A stretch of DNA of 64,000 bases, taken from NCBI GenBank assembly GCA_030803735.1, contig JAURUC010000001.1, positions 2,683,501 to 2,747,500 on the forward strand, read 5' to 3'. Each line of letters starts with the position of its first letter. Position 1 is the stretch's first letter. Under the pieces are notes generated by a model. It was not told where the DNA came from. It did no database searches and was given only the letters and a program-made list of their open reading frames with translations. The stretch comes from Actinopolyspora lacussalsi (lineage in GTDB: Bacteria > Actinomycetota > Actinomycetes > Mycobacteriales > Pseudonocardiaceae). The translations under genes and the position numbers were made by a program. Shown piece after piece: positions 9,246 through 18,254 of this stretch.

Positions 9246-11390
9246 TCACCTGTCCGTCCCCGTTGCCTGTCGGTCTCGACGCCCCAAGCGGGCGGGCCAC
9301 CAGATGGTTCTGCCGATGTCCAGGGACAGCGCGGGTACCAGCAGCGAACGTACGACCAGCGTGTCCAGCAGCACCCCGAACGCCACGATGAACGCGAGCT
9401 GGGCGAGGAACAGGATCGGCAGTACCGCCAGCGCCGCGAACGTGGCCGCCAGCACCACTCCGGCAGAAGTGATCACACCGCCGGTGACCGACAGCGCACG
9501 CAGCACACCGGTCCGGTTGTCCGAGCGACGCACTTCCTCCCGAGCTCGGGTCATCAGGAAGATGTTGTAGTCGATCCCCAGGGCGACCAGGAACACGAAG
9601 CCGTACAGCGGGACGACCGGGTCCGCGCCGGGCATGTCGAAGACGTGGTTGAACACGAGCGCGGACACGCCCATCGTCGCCGCGAAGGAGAGCACCACGG
9701 TGGCGAGCAACACCAGTGGGGCGACCAGGGCGCGCAACAGCAGCGCCAGTACCACGAGGATGACGAGCAGCACGATCGGAATGATCACGGAGCGGTCGCG
9801 CTCGGCGGTCAGCCGGGTGTCGAGCTGGATCGCGCTCGTTCCGCCGACCAGCGCGTCGGCCCCCTCGACGGGGTGCACCGAGTCGCGGATCCGCCGCACC
9901 GTGTCGAGGGCCGTCTCCGAGTCGGCCGGATCGGTGAGCACGGCTTCGACGAGTACCCGCCCGTCGACCACCTTGGGATTGCCCGCCGCTGTCCTGGTGA
10001 CCGAGACGTCGGCCACACCGGGAACGTCAGCGGCTCGCACCACGCGCTCGGTGCTGTCGGCGTCGGCGATGATCACGGTGGGGGCTCCCGATCCGGCGGG
10101 GAAGTGCTCGGCGAGCACCTCCTGGCCGGCGACCGATTCGACCGGTGTCAGGAAGACGTCCGACTGCGCGGTGCCACCGGCCCGCAGCTGCGGCAGTCCG
10201 AGCGTGCCGATGAGCAGGACCACCGTGGTGCCGATCCAGATCGCCCGGGGAGTCCTGCCCACCAGGGAACTGACCCGCTCCCAGAACGCCGTACGACGTG
10301 GTTCGGGCTCCGCCACCGCGTCGTCCTGCCCCGCGGTTTCCCGTGGGGGCGGGAAGGGCCAGAAGGCGACGCGGCCGGACAGCGCGAGCACGGCGGGCAG
10401 GAAGGTGGTCGAGGCCAGCAGCGCGGCGGCGATGCCGATGGCCGCCACGGGGCCGAGGCTCTTGTTGGAGTTCAGGTCGCTGAACAGCAGGCACAGCAGG
10501 CCCAGGATGACCGTGCCCGCGGAGGCGAGGATCGGCTCCAGCGTGGCGCGCCAGGAGCGCAGGACGGCGCGGTACTTGTCGGGGCTCGCGCGCAGTTCCT
10601 CCCTGAACCGCGCGACGAACAGCAGCGCGTAGTCCGTGGCGGCGCCGACCACCAGGATGAAAAGGATTCCCTGGCTCTGGCCGTTGAGGGTGAGGACGTC
10701 GGCCGCTGCCAGGAAGTAAACGGCGAGGCTGGCGACGCCAAGTGCGAAAACCGCGCTGAGCAGCACCAGTACCGGCAGCAGCGGACTGCGGTAGACCAGG
10801 ATCAGGATCAGGAGAACCACACCACCGGCGACGAGCAGCAGCAGTCCGTCGACTCCGCTGAACGCCTCGGCCAGATCGGCTGACTGCGCGGCGGGGCCGC
10901 TGACCAGGGTGGTCAGCCCGGTGGGTGACCGTTCCAGGAGGTTACGCATCTCCGAGACCGCGTTCGCGGGGTCGGCACCGGAGTCGATCGAGACGATCAC
11001 CTGCACCGCCTGGTCGTCCCGGGGTGAGGGGATCGGGGGCGAGACCCGCTCGACTCCTTCGATCGAGGCGATCCGTTCGGAGATCCCGGCCAGGTACTGG
11101 CGGTCGGAACCGGTGATTCCCCGAGTTCTCTCGGCCACGACGAAGGCCGGGATGCGCTGTCCGCCGGAGAACTGCCGCTGCAGTTCGTTGACCTTGGTGG
11201 CCTCGGCGGAGGCGGGCAGGAAGGTTGAGCTGTCGTTCTCGGAGACCTCGGCCAGCTTGCCCGCGAACGGCCCGCCGATGCCGCCGAGAGCCAGCCAGGC
11301 GATCACCAGCAGCGCGGGGACCAGCCATCGCAACCGCCGCACCTTCGGGGGATGCTGGTCCTCGTCGGAGGAGTGACCGGTGGAGATCAT
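9246..11390 (-). CDS. MMPL/RND-family membrane transporter
   Basis: Inner-membrane RND-type exporter of 714 aa with the usual duplicated plan: TM1 (about residues 24-44), an extracytoplasmic domain to about 165, a five-to-six TM block, then a second domain and TM block ending near residue 690. GAATDYALLFVARFREEL in the first block and LGIDYNIFLMTRAREEV in the second are the MMPL TM4-type motifs bearing charged residues for proton coupling. It is divergent from the MarR gene at 11513 with a 122-bp spacer carrying an inverted repeat, so it is probably the MarR target and may export a toxic compound or lipid. Confidence 0.9.
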   Translation of the reverse strand: MISTGHSSDEDQHPPKVRRLRWLVPALLVIAWLALGGIGGPFAGKLAEVSENDSSTFLPASAEATKVNELQRQFSGGQRIPAFVVAERTRGITGSDRQYLAGISERIASIEGVERVSPPIPSPRDDQAVQVIVSIDSGADPANAVSEMRNLLERSPTGLTTLVSGPAAQSADLAEAFSGVDGLLLLVAGGVVLLILILVYRSPLLPVLVLLSAVFALGVASLAVYFLAAADVLTLNGQSQGILFILVVGAATDYALLFVARFREELRASPDKYRAVLRSWRATLEPILASAGTVILGLLCLLFSDLNSNKSLGPVAAIGIAAALLASTTFLPAVLALSGRVAFWPFPPPRETAGQDDAVAEPEPRRTAFWERVSSLVGRTPRAIWIGTTVVLLIGTLGLPQLRAGGTAQSDVFLTPVESVAGQEVLAEHFPAGSGAPTVIIADADSTERVVRAADVPGVADVSVTRTAAGNPKVVDGRVLVEAVLTDPADSETALDTVRRIRDSVHPVEGADALVGGTSAIQLDTRLTAERDRSVIIPIVLLVILVVLALLLRALVAPLVLLATVVLSFAATMGVSALVFNHVFDMPGADPVVPLYGFVFLVALGIDYNIFLMTRAREEVRRSDNRTGVLRALSVTGGVITSAGVVLAATFAALAVLPILFLAQLAFIVAFGVLLDTLVVRSLLVPALSLDIGRTIWWPARLGRRDRQATGTDR

Positions 11391-11458
11391 GTGGGTTCCT
11401 AGTCGTCGAGGGTTCTCGGCGAAGCTCGAAGCGGAGCATTACTAGCGCCATAGAATAA

Positions 11459-11471
11459 TTCGACTGTCGAA
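11459..11471. promoter_or_regulatory. Probable MarR operator between divergent genes
   Basis: TTCGAC-T-GTCGAA, a perfect 6-1-6 inverted repeat in an AT-rich patch of the spacer between the MMPL gene (start 11390) and the MarR gene (start 11513). TAGAAT at 11451-11456 could be a -10 element for the MarR gene. Site assignment is inferred from position and symmetry. Confidence 0.5.
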
Positions 11472-11512
11472 ATACTGCGACAGCAGGGGCGACACAAAAC
11501 GAAGGAGGAACC

Positions 11513-12052
11513 ATGACCTCGGCGAACGACCAGGACAGCGGAGACCCAACGGACACGGGGGAGGAGAAAGAAACGGGCGAAACCGGCACCGGTTACGAGG
11601 GCGACGTGGTGCTGGGCAAGCTGCTGCGACAGCTCAACGTCGAGCTCGACCGGTTCAACGTGCTGTTCGGTGATGCCCACGGGCTGCACCAAACCGACCT
11701 GAACGCGCTCGTCACGATCCTCGACGCGGCCAACCGGCAGGAACCGATGACACCGAGCAGGCTCGCGGCTGCCCTCGACATGAGCGTTTCGGCCACCACG
11801 GCACTGCTGGAGCGGCTGGAGTCGCTCGGCCACATCACCAGGGAGCGCAGCGAGGTCGACCGGCGCAGGGTGGACCTGGACATCCACGACACCGCCAGGC
11901 AGGTCGGTGGCGAGTTCTACCGGCCGCTGCTGCGGGAGCTCGGTGGAGCCTGGGACGGGTTCAGCGCCGAACAGCGGGAAACGATCAGGCAGTTCCTCGT
12001 CGCCACGATCGATGCCACGGGGCGTGCGCGCGAGACGTTCTCAACGCGGTGA
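11513..12052 (+). CDS. MarR-family transcriptional regulator
   Basis: Winged-helix regulator of 179 aa. After an acidic, low-complexity N-terminus (about 25 residues) comes a dimerisation helix and the wHTH at about residues 80-125 (MTPSRLAAALDMSVSATTALLERLESLGHITRERSEVDRRR, read in parts), including the conserved D-R-R-R of the wing. GGAGG sits about 7 nt before ATG 11513. Divergent arrangement with the MMPL transporter suggests it represses that gene and itself, with release by a small-molecule ligand. Confidence 0.88.
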   Translation: MTSANDQDSGDPTDTGEEKETGETGTGYEGDVVLGKLLRQLNVELDRFNVLFGDAHGLHQTDLNALVTILDAANRQEPMTPSRLAAALDMSVSATTALLERLESLGHITRERSEVDRRRVDLDIHDTARQVGGEFYRPLLRELGGAWDGFSAEQRETIRQFLVATIDATGRARETFSTR

Positions 12053-12204
12053 GCGGTTGGACACACCGACATCACCGGCGACGACGTCCTGTCCGAACGG
12101 GCGCTCGGGGGTGCCACAACGGACGGGGCTCCGCCCCTGCTCGCCCGGAAAGACAGTATTCGACACTCTCCTCGTTCCGACTCTCGGTCAAGGGCGAGTA
12201 ATTC

Positions 12205-12534
12205 TCACTCACACACCACGAGGATTCGCACTTCTGCCTCGCCCCCCGAACTCGAGGCAGCGTCGTCGTGCGAACGGTACACGTGCTCCGAATCCATCAG
12301 AGCGCCACTCGTCCCCTTCAGGCCACCGGCCATTTTCCCGGAAACCCCAATCGCCGCTCGACCAGTGGCCGGTAGCCCTCGGCGACAACCGGAATAACTC
12401 CCTGTGATTCCGGAGTGCCGAAAACTGGAACCGCCATGGAGCCACGAATGGATTCCAAGTGGCCCACGTTCCTTTCCAGCCGATCCCGCATAGCCGGTGA
12501 GAGACAACAGTTCCACTCGGAACTTTTCACTCAC
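12205..12534 (-). pseudogene. Frameshifted ESX/WXG-like small helical protein
   Basis: A GTG at 12534, behind GAGGGG, starts MSEKFRVELLSLTGYAG. Continuity then moves to a second frame near 12488 (MRDRLERNVGHLESIRGS, then GVIPVVAEGYRPLVE) and returns to the first frame near 12335 (KMAGGLKGTSGALMDSE, then HVYRSHDDAAS), ending with TGA at 12205. Joined, the pieces give one coherent helical protein of about 105 aa resembling EspC/WXG100-type proteins linked to type VII secretion (helix, a short break, then a second helix with a closing D-x-x-A). Two compensating frameshifts make it non-functional as it stands. The family assignment is inferred from pattern only. Confidence 0.6.
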
Positions 12535-12623
12535 CGGTGTTCATCCCCTCGCGACACGGCTCGACCACGGAAAACATAACGAACCAATCATCACACCATG
12601 ATCTGCCGAACCGATCGGAGAAA

Positions 12624-12878
12624 CTAAGTTGCGACCAGCACATAGGCACCCGACGGCAGTAAGAACACGGCGAGCACCGAGAGTGGAATCCCGATCGCCC
12701 GCTTCGGCCACACCGCCAGCACCGCCAACACCGCAGCCAGCAGGAACACTCCGGCCGCGAGGAGAGTCCGCCCGGAAAACGTCCCGAAAACGATCATCGC
12801 GACGGCGACCACCGAACCGACGATCCCGGTGAGTACCGCCCAGTCACGCCGCGAGGTCGGTATGATCAACCAATCCAA
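12624..12878 (-). CDS. Small membrane protein, unknown function
   Basis: 84 aa with three hydrophobic segments (about residues 13-32, 38-56 and 62-82) and almost no soluble part. The start is TTG at 12878 preceded by GAGAGGG. Not recognised as a named family. It lies between the broken ESX-like gene and the DUF488 gene, on the same strand, and need not be functionally related to either. Confidence 0.6.
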   Translation of the reverse strand: MDWLIIPTSRRDWAVLTGIVGSVVAVAMIVFGTFSGRTLLAAGVFLLAAVLAVLAVWPKRAIGIPLSVLAVFLLPSGAYVLVAT

Positions 12879-13010
12879 GAACCCTCTCCCAGCACTCGTT
12901 TTCCGGTTCGGCGCACTCTAGCACTCATCGCACCGCAGAAACCGGAGAACGCGAATACCGGAGGAAACCGATCCGGGAGGACGAATGAGAAGTTCGTCCC
13001 GGAACGACGC

Positions 13011-13547
13011 TCAGAAACGCAGCTGCCCGCCGTCGTAGACCAGCAGGCCGTCCTCCCGAAGCCGCACACCGTCCATCGTGTGATGCTCGCGCGGGCTGCC
13101 GTCGTGCATCAGGTGCACGACCTCGACATCGCGAACCAGCGTCGCGTAATCGGCGATCATGCGGCGATGGCAGCGCCACCACACGCTCTCGGAACACATC
13201 ACGGCCGTCCGGCGGTCAGCGGCTTCCGAGAGCAGCTCCTCGACCGCCTCGCCGAACTCCTCGGTACGCATGTGCGCGGCGTAGGCGCGGAATCCCTCGT
13301 TCCTGCAGGCCGTATCCGGCGATTCGGCGGGCAGCTTTCGGAACCCGCCGAGCCGCTTGTCCCAGCGATAGTCCACTCCTGCCTCGGGCAGCCACTCCTG
13401 AAGCTCGGAGTGGTTGAAATCGGGGTTGTGCCTGCTGCCCGGCGCGGTGCGCACGTCCACCACCGCCTCGACCCCGGCCCCGTGCAGCAACGGGGCGAAC
13501 TCGGCACGGGTGCTCGTGCCGTGCCCGACCGTGATCAACCGCGTCAT
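13011..13547 (-). CDS. DUF488 family protein
   Basis: 178 aa from ATG 13547 (MTRLITVGHGTSTRAEF). The ITVGHG start, DVRTAPGSRHNPDFN near residue 32 and the cysteine-bearing AVMCSESVWWRCHRRMIAD segment near residue 125 are hallmarks of DUF488 proteins. Function is not established; conserved Cys/His residues suggest metal or nucleic-acid chemistry. The open frame extends upstream but the family start is clearly the internal ATG. A weak hairpin (GGACGAA/TTCGTCC, 12979-12999) follows the stop. Confidence 0.85.
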   Translation of the reverse strand: MTRLITVGHGTSTRAEFAPLLHGAGVEAVVDVRTAPGSRHNPDFNHSELQEWLPEAGVDYRWDKRLGGFRKLPAESPDTACRNEGFRAYAAHMRTEEFGEAVEELLSEAADRRTAVMCSESVWWRCHRRMIADYATLVRDVEVVHLMHDGSPREHHTMDGVRLREDGLLVYDGGQLRF

Positions 13548-13677
13548 TCCCCGAAACCGCCAGTACTTCGCCGAGTCCGAACACTTCTGTCGGACATGGT
13601 CTCCCGTACTTCTCGGCGCGGCAGCGCCGAACCACCGCCCACGCGGTCGGCGCCGCTGCCGACCAGCGCTTCCCCGT

Positions 13678-15291
13678 TCACCACTCACCCGTTCCCGCAG
13701 CGTCGATCTTCAGTAACTGCACGCTTCCTTCGGCGTTGGCGGCAAGCAGCAACGAGCTGTCCCCGGCGACCGCCAGATCGACGAACGAACTCGGACGACC
13801 ACTGCCGTCCGGCTCACCGTTCGAGCCGGTGCCATTCACGCCGGGAAGCGTCTCCACGGCCAGCTCACGGAACGCGACCGTGCTCGTGCCGGTGGCGGGA
13901 TCGAACCGCCGCAGCCAGCGGTGTTCGACCTCGACCACGAACAGTTCGTCGCCGCTGACGGCGATTCCCTGCGGCGTGCCGAGCCCGTCCAGCACGACGA
14001 CCGGCTCCTCGTCCAGACGCAGTACTCGCCCGAGCCGGTCGTCACTGACGTAGCAGCGCCCGTGGTGGTCCAGCGTCACGCCGACCGGATGTTGCAGCCC
14101 TTCGAGGAGCACCGTGACCGAATCGGTTTCGTCGACGGCCAGCACCTGTCCCCTCTCCGGGGCCGCGAGCACGACACGCCCGTTCGAGTCGGCAGCGATT
14201 CCGGCGAGCTCACCGAGTCCGGCGGCACGCCCACGGGAGACTCCCCGCACGGGGTCGTACACGTGGAGCCCACCGCTGATGTCGACGAGCTGCAGCACAT
14301 CGCCGGTGGCGACCACGTTCCGCGGCAACCCGGGAAGCGTTCCACCCACCACGGCCACCTGGTCGATCCCGTCGGACTCCGACACGCTCGACAGTCCGAA
14401 GTGGTCGGCCGCGTATATCCTGCCGGCGGGGTCGACCGTGACGCCGAACGGCCCGTTCAGTCCCGGCGGCAGGACCGTGCGGGTGCGGCCTCGCTCACCG
14501 AGCTCGGTGATGCTTCCCCGGACGAAGCTGGACACGAACATGCGGTTGGCCGCGTCGAACGCGGCGTTGTCCAGGCCGGGAACCCCGGTGACCGTGCTCG
14601 ACGTCCCACCCGTTTCCGGATCGACGTGCGTGATCGTTCCCGCCGCGTCGCAGGAGAGCACGAACAGCTCCCCTGCCCGGTCGAAGCGCACGGCGACCGG
14701 GATGGGCACCCCGCTCACGACGAGTTCGGGCTCGCCTCCCTCGGGCGAGATCCGCAGCACCTCGTCGGTCATCATGTGCGGGTAGTACAACCGACCGTCG
14801 GGGCCGAACCGCATCGCGTTGCCGTACGCCAGCCCCTCGGTGAGCAGCACCGGTGAGCCACTGTCCGGGAAGAGCTCGAACAGCCTTCCACCGGAGCGCA
14901 TCTCGTTGACGAAGAGGCGGTCACCGAGGCACGTGATCCCGTTCGGGGCGACCACGGCATCGGTGACGAGGGCGAACTCCCCGTTCGGGGAGCGCTGCCA
15001 CACCCGCCCGGGTGCCACGTCGGCGATGTACATCGTCCCGTCGGCACCGAACGCGATGTCGTCCGGTGTGCGCAGCGGACCGTCCGGCGGGACCACGAGC
15101 TCGACCTCGCCGGAGTCGATGTCGACCGCGCTGATCCGCCCGGTGAGGAACTGCGCCACGTACAGCAGCCCGTCGGGACCGAAGGCGATGCCGTTCGCCC
15201 CCCGCAATCCGCTCGGCTCGTTCAACCACACCGGTCGCGAACGACCGGTTCCCGGTTCCGTCGCTTCGAGGTCAGTTCCGTTCGTCGGCAT
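13678..15291 (-). CDS. SMP-30/gluconolactonase-like beta-propeller protein
   Basis: 537 aa composed of repeated beta-propeller blades of the SMP-30/NHL type: many copies of a G-x-G/A-F/V-x-x-D-G-x-L/I-Y/F-V/I-A-D pattern (GIAFGPDGLLYVAQF, DIAFGADGTMYIADV, AMRFGPDGRLYYPHM, GVTVDPAGRIYAADH). The length suggests two propellers. No signal peptide is seen, so it is probably cytosolic. Its ATG at 15291 lies 20 bp inside the end of the Baeyer-Villiger monooxygenase gene, so the two are translationally coupled. A lactonase acting on the lactone or ester made by the monooxygenase is an attractive but unproven role. Confidence 0.75.
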   Translation of the reverse strand: MPTNGTDLEATEPGTGRSRPVWLNEPSGLRGANGIAFGPDGLLYVAQFLTGRISAVDIDSGEVELVVPPDGPLRTPDDIAFGADGTMYIADVAPGRVWQRSPNGEFALVTDAVVAPNGITCLGDRLFVNEMRSGGRLFELFPDSGSPVLLTEGLAYGNAMRFGPDGRLYYPHMMTDEVLRISPEGGEPELVVSGVPIPVAVRFDRAGELFVLSCDAAGTITHVDPETGGTSSTVTGVPGLDNAAFDAANRMFVSSFVRGSITELGERGRTRTVLPPGLNGPFGVTVDPAGRIYAADHFGLSSVSESDGIDQVAVVGGTLPGLPRNVVATGDVLQLVDISGGLHVYDPVRGVSRGRAAGLGELAGIAADSNGRVVLAAPERGQVLAVDETDSVTVLLEGLQHPVGVTLDHHGRCYVSDDRLGRVLRLDEEPVVVLDGLGTPQGIAVSGDELFVVEVEHRWLRRFDPATGTSTVAFRELAVETLPGVNGTGSNGEPDGSGRPSSFVDLAVAGDSSLLLAANAEGSVQLLKIDAAGTGEW

Positions 15292-17119
15292 CGTTATCCC
15301 CGGTCCGGACGAGCACCTCGGTGAATCGGTCGTTCTCGCGCCACTGCCGCAGTGTTTCGGCGAATTCGAGCTCGTCCGGCCGGTAGAAGCTCCGCACGAC
15401 CGAGGAGTGGCCCTCGTTGTTGTAGTAGCCCGGTGTGCACTCGTCCAGCGCCCGGTCGACACCGGCCTTGCGCCCCATCTCGTCGACCCACTCCTGCTCG
15501 GCCGTCTCGGTGGGTTCCACGTAGGCCGCGCCGCGCTTGGCGGACTCGGTGATCATCGCGGCGATGTGGACGGACTGGTCGTCGAGCACGTGGGTGAAGT
15601 TGGGGGCCACACCGTTCTGCGAGGGCCCCATGCAGAACAGGTTGGGGAAACCGTGGCTGGTGAAGCCGTGCAGGGTGCGCATACCTTCGCTGAAGTGCTG
15701 GGGCAGCGTCACACCGTCGCGGCCGTGGAGCGCGAGTCCGCTGGCCGCCGGGTGCGAGCCGCCGACCTGGAAGCCGGTGGCGAAGACGATGCAGTCGACC
15801 TCGTACTCGACGCCCTGGCTGACCAGTCCGCGCTCGGTGACGCGTTCCACGCCGCGCCCGTCGGTGTCCACCAGCGTCACGTTGGGGCGGTTGAAAGCCG
15901 GGTAGTACTCGTCGTTGAATGTGGGGCGCTTGCACTCGTAGCGGTACCAGGGTTGCAGGGCACGGGCGGTTTCCTCGTCCTCGACGATGGACATGACCCG
16001 CTCCCGCACCTGGTTCATCTTGTGGAAGTCGGCGACCTCCCGCACGAGTTCGTGCTCCTCCGTGGTGAGCTCGTCCTTGCCGGTCTCGTCCGCCACCGCG
16101 TTGTAGTGGTGGGCGAGGTCGCTCCACCGATCGCCCACCATGTCGTCGGCGGTCCGATCACCGCCGAGTACGGCGAGGAAGTCGTCGCGCCTGCGGTCGT
16201 GCCAGCCCTCGGGCAGCTCAGCCGCCCATTCCGGGTCGGTCGGACGGTTACCGCGTTCGTCCACAACGGATGGTGTGCGCTGGAAGACGTAGAGGTGACC
16301 CGCGTCCCGGGCCAGGTCGGGCACGCACTGGATCCCCGTGGCGCCGGTACCGATGACCGCGACGCGCTTGTCCGCGAGCTCGTGCATCCCGCCGGTCTGG
16401 TCGCCCCCGGTGTAGGAGTAGTCCCACCGGCTGGTGTGGAAGGTGTGCCCGGCGAAGTCGTCGATCCCGGGGATGCCCGGCAGCTTCGGCCTGCTGAACG
16501 GGCCGCTGGAGAAGATCACGTACCGGGCGGTCATCTCGTCGCCCCGGTCGGTGGTCACGTTCCAGCGACGTAGGGACTCGTCCCAGGTCGCGCTGGTCAG
16601 CTCGGTCTGAAAGCACGCGTCACGGTAGAGGTCGAACTTCCTGGCGATGTTGACGGTGTGCTGCCGGATCTCCTCGCCGCGCGCGTACTTCTCGGTGGGG
16701 ACGTAACCGAGCTCCTCCAGCAGCGGCAGGTAGATGTAGGACTCGATGTCGCAGCGCACGCCCGGGTAGCGGTTCCAGTACCAGGTCCCGCCGACGTCGC
16801 CGCCCTTCTCCAGCAAGCGGATCGAGTCGAACCCCGCCTGGCGGAGTCGTGCCCCGGCCAGCAACCCGCCGAATCCGGCACCGATGATCAGTACTTCCAC
16901 GTGGTCGGTGAGCGGTTCACGGTTCGGCTCGGCCTCGGCGTAGGGGTCCGTCACGTAGTAGCCGAAATCACCGGTCGGTGCGATGTACTGACTCGCGCCG
17001 TCCGGGCGGAGACGTCGGTCCCGCTCGGTCCGGTACCGGGCGCGCAGTTCCGCCGGATCGAAACCGAGCCTGTCCGGATCCAACAGCTCCGCTTCGAGTG
17101 ACCGCTCGTCGTTGGTCAT
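15272..17119 (-). CDS. Baeyer-Villiger flavin monooxygenase
   Basis: FAD- and NADPH-dependent class B monooxygenase of 615 aa that would insert oxygen next to a ketone. The first Rossmann motif is G80-A-G82-FG-G85; the BVMO fingerprint F-x-G-x3-H-x3-W is present at F222, G224, H228 and W232; a second dinucleotide motif (VIGTGATG) follows near 255. The extended N-terminus (about 70 residues before the FAD motif) resembles cyclopentadecanone/steroid-type BVMOs of about 600 aa rather than the 540-aa cyclohexanone type. It is downstream of a TetR gene and overlaps the SMP-30 gene. Confidence 0.9.
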   Translation of the reverse strand: MTNDERSLEAELLDPDRLGFDPAELRARYRTERDRRLRPDGASQYIAPTGDFGYYVTDPYAEAEPNREPLTDHVEVLIIGAGFGGLLAGARLRQAGFDSIRLLEKGGDVGGTWYWNRYPGVRCDIESYIYLPLLEELGYVPTEKYARGEEIRQHTVNIARKFDLYRDACFQTELTSATWDESLRRWNVTTDRGDEMTARYVIFSSGPFSRPKLPGIPGIDDFAGHTFHTSRWDYSYTGGDQTGGMHELADKRVAVIGTGATGIQCVPDLARDAGHLYVFQRTPSVVDERGNRPTDPEWAAELPEGWHDRRRDDFLAVLGGDRTADDMVGDRWSDLAHHYNAVADETGKDELTTEEHELVREVADFHKMNQVRERVMSIVEDEETARALQPWYRYECKRPTFNDEYYPAFNRPNVTLVDTDGRGVERVTERGLVSQGVEYEVDCIVFATGFQVGGSHPAASGLALHGRDGVTLPQHFSEGMRTLHGFTSHGFPNLFCMGPSQNGVAPNFTHVLDDQSVHIAAMITESAKRGAAYVEPTETAEQEWVDEMGRKAGVDRALDECTPGYYNNEGHSSVVRSFYRPDELEFAETLRQWRENDRFTEVLVRTGDNDADERN

Positions 17120-17274
17120 GCATTCGGTCCTTGCAGCTCGGAATTCTCATTTCTGTGCCGACCAGGGACGCTTCGGGTGAATCGGCCGCGCCGTCGGAGG
17201 TGCGGAATCGATTCCGAGGAATATCGTGTTCACGCGGCCGCGGGAACCGCTCGGAGTCACCGGGCGCGGGGAGA

Positions 17275-17925
17275 TCACGGCTGACGCGTCACCGGTGCCG
17301 ACCAGAGGCCGGTGAGCGCGTCGACGAGACCGGTGGCGAACTCGTCCCAGCTCGCGTGCGTAGTGGGCATGCCCTCGGCGAGAGCGCGTTCCCGTTCGAC
17401 GCACATCTGCCTGGTCAGGTACAGCGCCATGTTCCAGCGTTCGGTCCGCACGTTCTCGGGCAGCTCGGGCAGGCACCGGTTCATCCCTTCCAGGGACAAC
17501 CGCAACGAGTCGGAGCGCAGCGACTCCCCGGCGATGATCTCGTGGAGCACCGGATCGGCCATCACCTGCGCGGCGAACCGCGCGTACCACGACGGGGTAC
17601 CCAACGACTCCAGGTACAGCGTCATCGGCCGCACCAGACAGGACACCCAGTCCCGCAGTTCGGTGGAACCCGCGGGCTCGGTGAACATGTTGACCCGGAT
17701 GTACTCGATGCGTTCCCCGTGGTGGTGCGCTATCGCGCGCACCAGCTCGTTCTTCGTGCCGAAGTGATACCCGACCGCGGCACTGTTGCCCAGCTCCGCG
17801 ACCTCGCTGATCCGGCGGTTGGACACCGCGTATATCCCGTGTTCCGCGAACAGCCACTCCGCGGTGCGCAGGATCGACTCCCGTGTCGCCACGCCGTGTC
17901 CGACCCGAGCCGTCCGTCTCGTCAT
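17275..17925 (-). CDS. TetR-family regulator of the monooxygenase operon
   Basis: 216 aa from ATG 17925, preceded by GCGAGGG. The N-terminal HTH spans about residues 15-60 (ILRTAEWLFAEHGIYAVSNR, then AVGYHFGTKNELV). The C-terminal domain is the variable ligand pocket. It is first in the minus-strand order TetR - BVMO - SMP-30 and sits next to palindromic sites at 18004-18039, which it probably binds to control itself and perhaps the divergent antiporter. An upstream GTG/ATG in the same frame (to 17994) is less likely because of the ribosome-binding site. Confidence 0.85.
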   Translation of the reverse strand: MTRRTARVGHGVATRESILRTAEWLFAEHGIYAVSNRRISEVAELGNSAAVGYHFGTKNELVRAIAHHHGERIEYIRVNMFTEPAGSTELRDWVSCLVRPMTLYLESLGTPSWYARFAAQVMADPVLHEIIAGESLRSDSLRLSLEGMNRCLPELPENVRTERWNMALYLTRQMCVERERALAEGMPTTHASWDEFATGLVDALTGLWSAPVTRQP

Positions 17926-18003
17926 GCTCACCCTCGCAGCCACCGCGCCCCGGCTCCTCCGAACCCTCGTGAGCCCTGGCACCGCTCTTTTCAATCAGCC
18001 AAT

Positions 18004-18039
18004 TTAATCAGTTGATTAAAATCAGTCAAACGACTGATT
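18004..18039. promoter_or_regulatory. Tandem palindromic operators upstream of TetR
   Basis: Two perfect inverted repeats sit side by side in an AT-rich block: TTAATCA-GT-TGATTAA (18004-18019) and AATCAGTC-AAAC-GACTGATT (18020-18039). A further AATCAG half-site lies just to the left near 17994. All share the AATCAG core. They are about 80 bp upstream of the TetR start, as expected for autoregulation. Confidence 0.65.
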
Positions 18040-18254
18040 GATAGTGTGTTCCAAAACACAATCCGACCGGGTGGTTTTGTCGTACCCACATCCGCCGATG
18101 ACCGGCGCACAATTATCAGCACACTGTGCGCAACGAAGTACGGTTCTCCGTAGGGACGAAGCAACGAACGACTATTTGTCGCTCGATCGAGTAAAGCTAC
18201 CGTATGTCACACCCACTCGCGGTGATCGGATTCATGCACCGTGTATCGGGGATG

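Noticed and set aside
9177..10883. A 568-codon plus-strand open frame
   Set aside because: Antisense to the MMPL transporter at 9246-11390, low-complexity composition and no ribosome-binding site.
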